Shown here piece after piece: positions 41,349-45,167 of a DNA stretch of 45,167 nt. This stretch comes from Bacteroidia bacterium. GTDB taxonomy: Bacteria > Bacteroidota > Bacteroidia > Chitinophagales > Saprospiraceae. Position 1 is the first letter of the stretch. Every line of letters starts with the position of its first letter. Where the stretch lies: contig JAUHXV010000025.1 of assembly GCA_030426765.1 (NCBI GenBank), forward strand, positions 1 through 45,167. The letters are read 5' to 3'. The notes under the pieces are model-generated. The model worked only from the letters and a program-made list of their open reading frames with translations. It searched no databases and was not told where the DNA came from. The translations under genes were made by a program, and so were the position numbers.

Positions 41349-43529
41349 ATGGCCTCTCTTATACGTCATAAACTTCTTTTGGTCAACCCTCCGTTTACCC
41401 AACTGAATACGCCCTACCCTGCGACAGCGTATCTGAAGGGATACCTCAATACCAAACAGATTCCCTGTGACCAGGTTGATCTTGGGTTGGAAACGATTCT
41501 GAAAATTTTCTCGACAGAAGGACTTTCTGAGATTTTCAAAACAACAAAAGAGTCTGTTGCCTCTGCTTCGGAGAATGCAAAGCGGATTTTTGCGCTGAAG
41601 GATATTTACATACAAACCATTGATTCGGTCATTGCATTCCTTCAGGACAGAGATCCATCTATGGCGTATTTCATTTCGGGCAGAAACTTTATTCCTGAAG
41701 CTTCTAAATTTGATCAACTGGATGACCTCGAGTTTGCCTTTGGTACGATGGGTATGCGAGATAAAGCGAGGCATCTGGCAACCTTGTATCTCGAAGACCT
41801 GAGTGATTACATTGTGGAGTTGTCCGATCCACATTTTGGTTTCAGTCGCTATGCGGAACGGTTGGCATTGTCTGCGAATAGTTTTGATGCGCTGTATGAT
41901 GAACTTAGAAAAAAGGAAAGTACAATTTCCTCCTTAATGCTTTCATTGCTAAAGGACAAGATCGAGGACAGCCAACCCACCATAATTTGTTTTTCGATTC
42001 CTTTTCCGGGCAATTTATTTGCTGCACTCAAATGCGGACAGTGGATCAGGACGCATTACCCCGAGACAAAAATTGTCTTCGGGGGTGGCTACCCGAATAC
42101 GGAACTGCGGTCACTTAAAGATCCACGCGTCTTCGAATTTGTAGATTTTATATGTCTTGATGATGGAGAAGCTCCACTCGATGTGTTGATTGATTTTCTT
42201 AGCGAACGCATTCCCATCGACATGCTCAAGCGAACATACACCTTGCAAGACAATAAAGTGCGGTATCACAATGGAAGTTTGCGTCCGGATGTCCGCCAGG
42301 AAAATGTGGGTACTCCGGATTATACCGGCCTTCCATTAAAGCAATATCTGTCCGTTATTCAGGTCACCAATCCTATGCACCGCCTGTGGAGTGATGGTCG
42401 CTGGAATAAACTCACTATGGCGCATGGATGCTATTGGGGGAAATGCACGTTTTGCGATGTCTCTCTGGACTATATTAAAAACTATGAAGCTTCTTCAGCG
42501 GCCCTTATTGTCGACAGGATGGAAGCTCTTGTTCAACAAACCGGAGAAACCGGATTTCATTTTGTGGACGAAGCTGCACCACCGGCATTGATGAAAGCCG
42601 TCGCACTTGAAATCATGTCAAGAAATCTAAACGTGAGCTGGTGGACAAATATTCGTTTTGAAAAGAGCTTCCATTACGATCTTTGCAGACTGCTGAGTGC
42701 GTCCGGTTGTATTGCTATTTCGGGTGGACTGGAAGTCGCCTCCGATCGATTGCTCGAATTGATCGCCAAGGGCGTCACGGTTGAACAAGTCACGCGTGTC
42801 AACCAGAATTTTAAACGAGCCGGTATCATGGTACACGCCTATTTGATGTATGGTTTTCCGACACAAACTGACCAGGAAACCATCGACTCCCTCGAAGTTG
42901 TCCGACAGATGTTTGAAGCCGATGTATTGCAATCTGCGTACTGGCATCGTTTCGCAATGACGGCACACAGCCCTGTAGGTCTGTATCCGGATCAGTTCAA
43001 GGTAGCAGTGGTACACGCGCACGAAGGTGATTTTGCAAATAACGATCTTGCACATGAGGATCCGACAGGCGCGGATCATGGACGTTATCAGCACGGTTTG
43101 GCGAAGTCGCTGTACAATTTCATGCATGGCATCGGATTTGACTTTCCGCTGCAGGAGTGGTTCGATCATCCTGTACCCGACACCACCCTCAACCCGGAAT
43201 TGATCAGTGGATATCTGGCAAAACCTCAAGGACGTGATATGAAAGACCAACATCAGGTAGTCTGGGTGGGCGCATCCACAAGCTATGATACTGATGCGGG
43301 TGTGCTTACTGTCTTCACGAAGAAAGATGTATTTCATCTGACTTGTCAGCATGCTGAAGGCATATGGCTGGAACGCCTACTTCAGAAGACAAAACCGCAG
43401 GAAAATACTCTTATGACGTTTAAACAACTAAGAGCTGATTACGACCGCACAGTACAGGGTGACTTCACTTTGTTCTGGTATGGCCAACTCGCGGAGAAGC
43501 TCAAAGAAATCGGCTGGCTTGTACTATAG
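41349..43529 (+). CDS. B12-binding-type radical SAM protein with CX4CX2C spacing
   Basis: A 726-residue protein. The N-terminal part (LLLVNPPFTQLNTPYPATAYLKGYL, then FCFSIPF and FGGGYPNTEL at about 215-250) resembles a cobalamin-binding domain, with about 150 extra residues inserted in it and no DxHxxG motif that I can see. The radical SAM cluster site is CYWGKCTFC at 361-369, which is CX4CX2C rather than the usual CX3CX2C. Downstream are the GGE-like turn (ISGGLEVASDRLL) and YGFPTQT, typical of the radical SAM barrel. The C-terminal 180 residues are of unknown type. Substrate unknown. It ends 4 bases before the convergent pyrC gene. Confidence 0.82.
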   Translation: MASLIRHKLLLVNPPFTQLNTPYPATAYLKGYLNTKQIPCDQVDLGLETILKIFSTEGLSEIFKTTKESVASASENAKRIFALKDIYIQTIDSVIAFLQDRDPSMAYFISGRNFIPEASKFDQLDDLEFAFGTMGMRDKARHLATLYLEDLSDYIVELSDPHFGFSRYAERLALSANSFDALYDELRKKESTISSLMLSLLKDKIEDSQPTIICFSIPFPGNLFAALKCGQWIRTHYPETKIVFGGGYPNTELRSLKDPRVFEFVDFICLDDGEAPLDVLIDFLSERIPIDMLKRTYTLQDNKVRYHNGSLRPDVRQENVGTPDYTGLPLKQYLSVIQVTNPMHRLWSDGRWNKLTMAHGCYWGKCTFCDVSLDYIKNYEASSAALIVDRMEALVQQTGETGFHFVDEAAPPALMKAVALEIMSRNLNVSWWTNIRFEKSFHYDLCRLLSASGCIAISGGLEVASDRLLELIAKGVTVEQVTRVNQNFKRAGIMVHAYLMYGFPTQTDQETIDSLEVVRQMFEADVLQSAYWHRFAMTAHSPVGLYPDQFKVAVVHAHEGDFANNDLAHEDPTGADHGRYQHGLAKSLYNFMHGIGFDFPLQEWFDHPVPDTTLNPELISGYLAKPQGRDMKDQHQVVWVGASTSYDTDAGVLTVFTKKDVFHLTCQHAEGIWLERLLQKTKPQENTLMTFKQLRADYDRTVQGDFTLFWYGQLAEKLKEIGWLVL

Positions 43530-43533
43530 TGTT

Positions 43534-44868
43534 TTACCGGTCAAATTCAAGGCGCATACCGTCCGGTGCGCCGGTGATCTGCCCATTTTCAAATACCCGG
43601 TTTCCATTGATCCAGGTGCAGAGAATCACCCCGGGAAGCGTTGTGCCTTCTAATGGTGACCATCCACATTTGAACAAAAGATTTTCCTTCTCGACCTTAT
43701 ATGACTTACCGAGGTCTACGAGTACCATATCTGCATAGCAGCCTTCGTCGAGGTATCCACGATCTTTTACCTGAAAGCAATCTGCCGGGGCATGGCACAT
43801 TTTCTCCACAATGCGTTCGAGTGAAATTCTACCTTCCTCACGATGTGTGAGCATCAATTGAAGGGTGTGTTGGATCAGAGGGAGTCCGGCAGGTGCATTG
43901 AGGTAAGGCTGTTGCTTTTCCTCCCATGTGTGTGGTGCATGATCAGTGGCAATGATATCAATACGGTCATCCAGGACAGCCTGTAGAATAGCGTCTCTGT
44001 CTTCTGCTGTCTTAATGGCCGGGTTGCACTTGATTTGATGGCCAAGGCGGATATAGTCTTTGTCTGAAAAATACATGTGATGCACACAAGCTTCAGAGGT
44101 TATCCGCTTTCCTTCAATAGGCCCGGCGTCAAATAGATTTGTTTCTTCCTTGGTGGTGATGTGGAGAACGTGAAAGCGCGTATTATACTTTTTAGCCAAT
44201 CCAACTGCCATAGAGGAATTGAGCAAACAGGCTTCCCGACTTCTGATCGTGGGATGATAGGACGGTGGGATCATTTCACCATACTTTTCTTCCGCCAGTT
44301 TGAGGTTATTGCGAATAGTCTTTTCATCCTCGCAATGCGCAGCGAGGAGTATGTGGCATTCGGAGAACAACCGGTCAAGTGCTTCGGTATTGTCAACAAG
44401 CATATTGCCGGTGCTGCTGCCCATAAACACTTTAATGCCACAGACTGATTTTGGGTCCGTTTTCAGGACCTCGTCCATGTTATCATTCGTCGCTCCCATA
44501 AAAAAGGAGTAATTCGCCCAGGCACTGCGTTTTCCAATCTGGTACTTTTGTTCGAGTAGTTCCTGTGTTACGGCAGGTGGTTTAGTATTGGGCATTTCCA
44601 TAAAAGAAGTGACGCCACCGGCAACGCCTGCTCTCGATTCGGAGTAAATATTCGCTTTATAATCGAGCCCGGGCTCCCGAAAATGCACCTGATCATCAAT
44701 AATGCCGGGTATGAGATAGTTGCCCGCACCGGCTACTTCCTGCACTTTGAAGGGTACGGATATGGAAGCATCTATTTTTTCAATGCGTTTGCCGCGCACG
44801 AGTACATCACAGCCCTTGATTTCACCTCGGTTTACAACCTGCACGTCTTTCAAAAGAATATCTGCCAT
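43534..44868 (-). CDS. pyrC: Dihydroorotase
   Basis: A 444-residue amidohydrolase of the third step of pyrimidine synthesis. The first metal motif reads DDQVHFREPG, where most type I dihydroorotases have DxHxHxREP; Gln replaces the first His of HxH, as I recall for other Bacteroidota enzymes. The carboxylated Lys is in CGIKVFMGSS; AAHCED and HVLHITT provide the other ligands, and ATDHAPH the catalytic Asp. It is divergent from purK, with 73 bases between the two start codons. Confidence 0.92.
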   Translation of the reverse strand: MADILLKDVQVVNRGEIKGCDVLVRGKRIEKIDASISVPFKVQEVAGAGNYLIPGIIDDQVHFREPGLDYKANIYSESRAGVAGGVTSFMEMPNTKPPAVTQELLEQKYQIGKRSAWANYSFFMGATNDNMDEVLKTDPKSVCGIKVFMGSSTGNMLVDNTEALDRLFSECHILLAAHCEDEKTIRNNLKLAEEKYGEMIPPSYHPTIRSREACLLNSSMAVGLAKKYNTRFHVLHITTKEETNLFDAGPIEGKRITSEACVHHMYFSDKDYIRLGHQIKCNPAIKTAEDRDAILQAVLDDRIDIIATDHAPHTWEEKQQPYLNAPAGLPLIQHTLQLMLTHREEGRISLERIVEKMCHAPADCFQVKDRGYLDEGCYADMVLVDLGKSYKVEKENLLFKCGWSPLEGTTLPGVILCTWINGNRVFENGQITGAPDGMRLEFDR

Positions 44869-44925
44869 GGCCTAAAGATACCCTGAAATAACCCGTCACA
44901 TCAGGGTCAGGGTCAAAAAATTACA

Positions 44926-44933
44926 TAGTTTTG
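44926..44933 (+). promoter_or_regulatory. -7 promoter element of purK
   Basis: TAGTTTTG matches TAnnTTTG exactly, 8 bases before the first ATG (44942) and 20 before the second (44954). A transcript would start at about 44940, so the mRNA is either nearly leaderless or uses the second ATG. No -33 TTTG is visible. Confidence 0.5.
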
Positions 44934-44941
44934 CAGCCTCA

Positions 44942-45167
44942 ATGATTCCTACCATGCATATTGTCAACCCATTTACGAATCCGGAGAAGGTCATTGGTAT
45001 CTGCGGCGGAGGCCAGTTAGGTAAAATGCTGTGTGAAGCGGCCTCAGCCTGGGATTGGAAAACCGCGGTGCTCGATACTTCAAAAGATTTTCCCGCCGGG
45101 AAGATCGCGCATCAGTTTACTGAAGGTGATTTTACACGTTATGAAGACGTCATGGCATTTGGCCAGC
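44942..45167 (+). CDS. purK: 5-(carboxyamino)imidazole ribonucleotide synthase, 5' part
   Basis: The first 75 residues of a gene cut by the window edge. The segment IGICGGGQLGKMLCEAASAWDW is the ATP-grasp N-terminal signature of PurK, which carboxylates aminoimidazole ribonucleotide with ATP and bicarbonate in purine synthesis. AVLDTSKDFPAGKIAHQFTEGDF continues the family pattern. ATG codons at 44942 and 44954 are both possible starts. It is transcribed divergently from pyrC. Confidence 0.9.
   Translation, partial: MIPTMHIVNPFTNPEKVIGICGGGQLGKMLCEAASAWDWKTAVLDTSKDFPAGKIAHQFTEGDFTRYEDVMAFGQ

Noticed and set aside
44901-44914. Tandem TCAGGG copies upstream of purK
   Set aside because: Only two copies; too short to call an operator or repeat array.

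Overview
The window looks like a chromosomal segment of a Bacteroidota species, most likely from the Saprospiria/Saprospiraceae side of the phylum (inference). The support is: type IX secretion (T9SS) type A and type B C-terminal sorting domains, SprB-type adhesin repeats, a large Oar-like TonB-dependent receptor, DUF6089, the recF-DUF721 pair, a dihydroorotase with the DDQVHFREPG signature, little Shine-Dalgarno signal, and several matches to the Bacteroidota sigma promoter (-33 TTTG, -7 TAnnTTTG). I see no rRNA, tRNA, CRISPR array, insertion sequence or prophage.

Layout. 1-261 is the 3' end of a di-haem cytochrome c peroxidase. 262-891 is the only long gene-free stretch. It holds a possible small structured RNA, two copies of a 20-bp repeat each followed by a terminator hairpin, and a perfect 14-bp palindrome. 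892-4032 encodes a secreted thioredoxin-like/SprB-repeat protein. 4116-9260 carries an amidohydrolase, an unknown helical protein, engB, a PlsB-like acyltransferase and a DEDDh exonuclease. 9515-11660 is a selU-selD pair for 2-selenouridine in tRNA. 11657-19980 has a zinc-ribbon protein, a beta-propeller lipoprotein, a SMUG1-like DNA glycosylase, a lamin-tail/cupredoxin T9SS protein, the Oar-like receptor and ctlX. 20165-28061 has oligopeptidase B, a glycosyltransferase-recQ-DUF6089 run and a subtilisin-like protease. 28069-32817 holds DUF721-recF, divergent pdhA, and a TPR-ribH-metallo-beta-lactamase operon.

33015-40698 is the most unusual region. Six genes are packed with overlaps or zero gaps: two lipoproteins built from the same degenerate module (three copies in the first, one in the second), a twin-arginine-exported DUF1501/sulfatase-like protein, a lipoprotein with a CX4CH haem-type motif, a small lipoprotein, and a 1177-residue CUB/PKD/T9SS type B surface protein. 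It recalls the DUF1549/DUF1553/DUF1501/cytochrome assemblies of Planctomycetes, split into separate envelope parts. I consider it the best candidate here for an undescribed envelope system. The window ends with a DUF1415 protein, a B12-binding-type radical SAM protein with CX4CX2C spacing, and the divergent nucleotide biosynthesis genes pyrC and purK (cut by the window edge).

Overall the genes are housekeeping (tRNA modification, riboflavin, pyrimidine and purine synthesis, recombination, pyruvate oxidation) interleaved with secreted and envelope proteins. Convergent genes are very tightly packed, several ending within a few bases of one another or overlapping.
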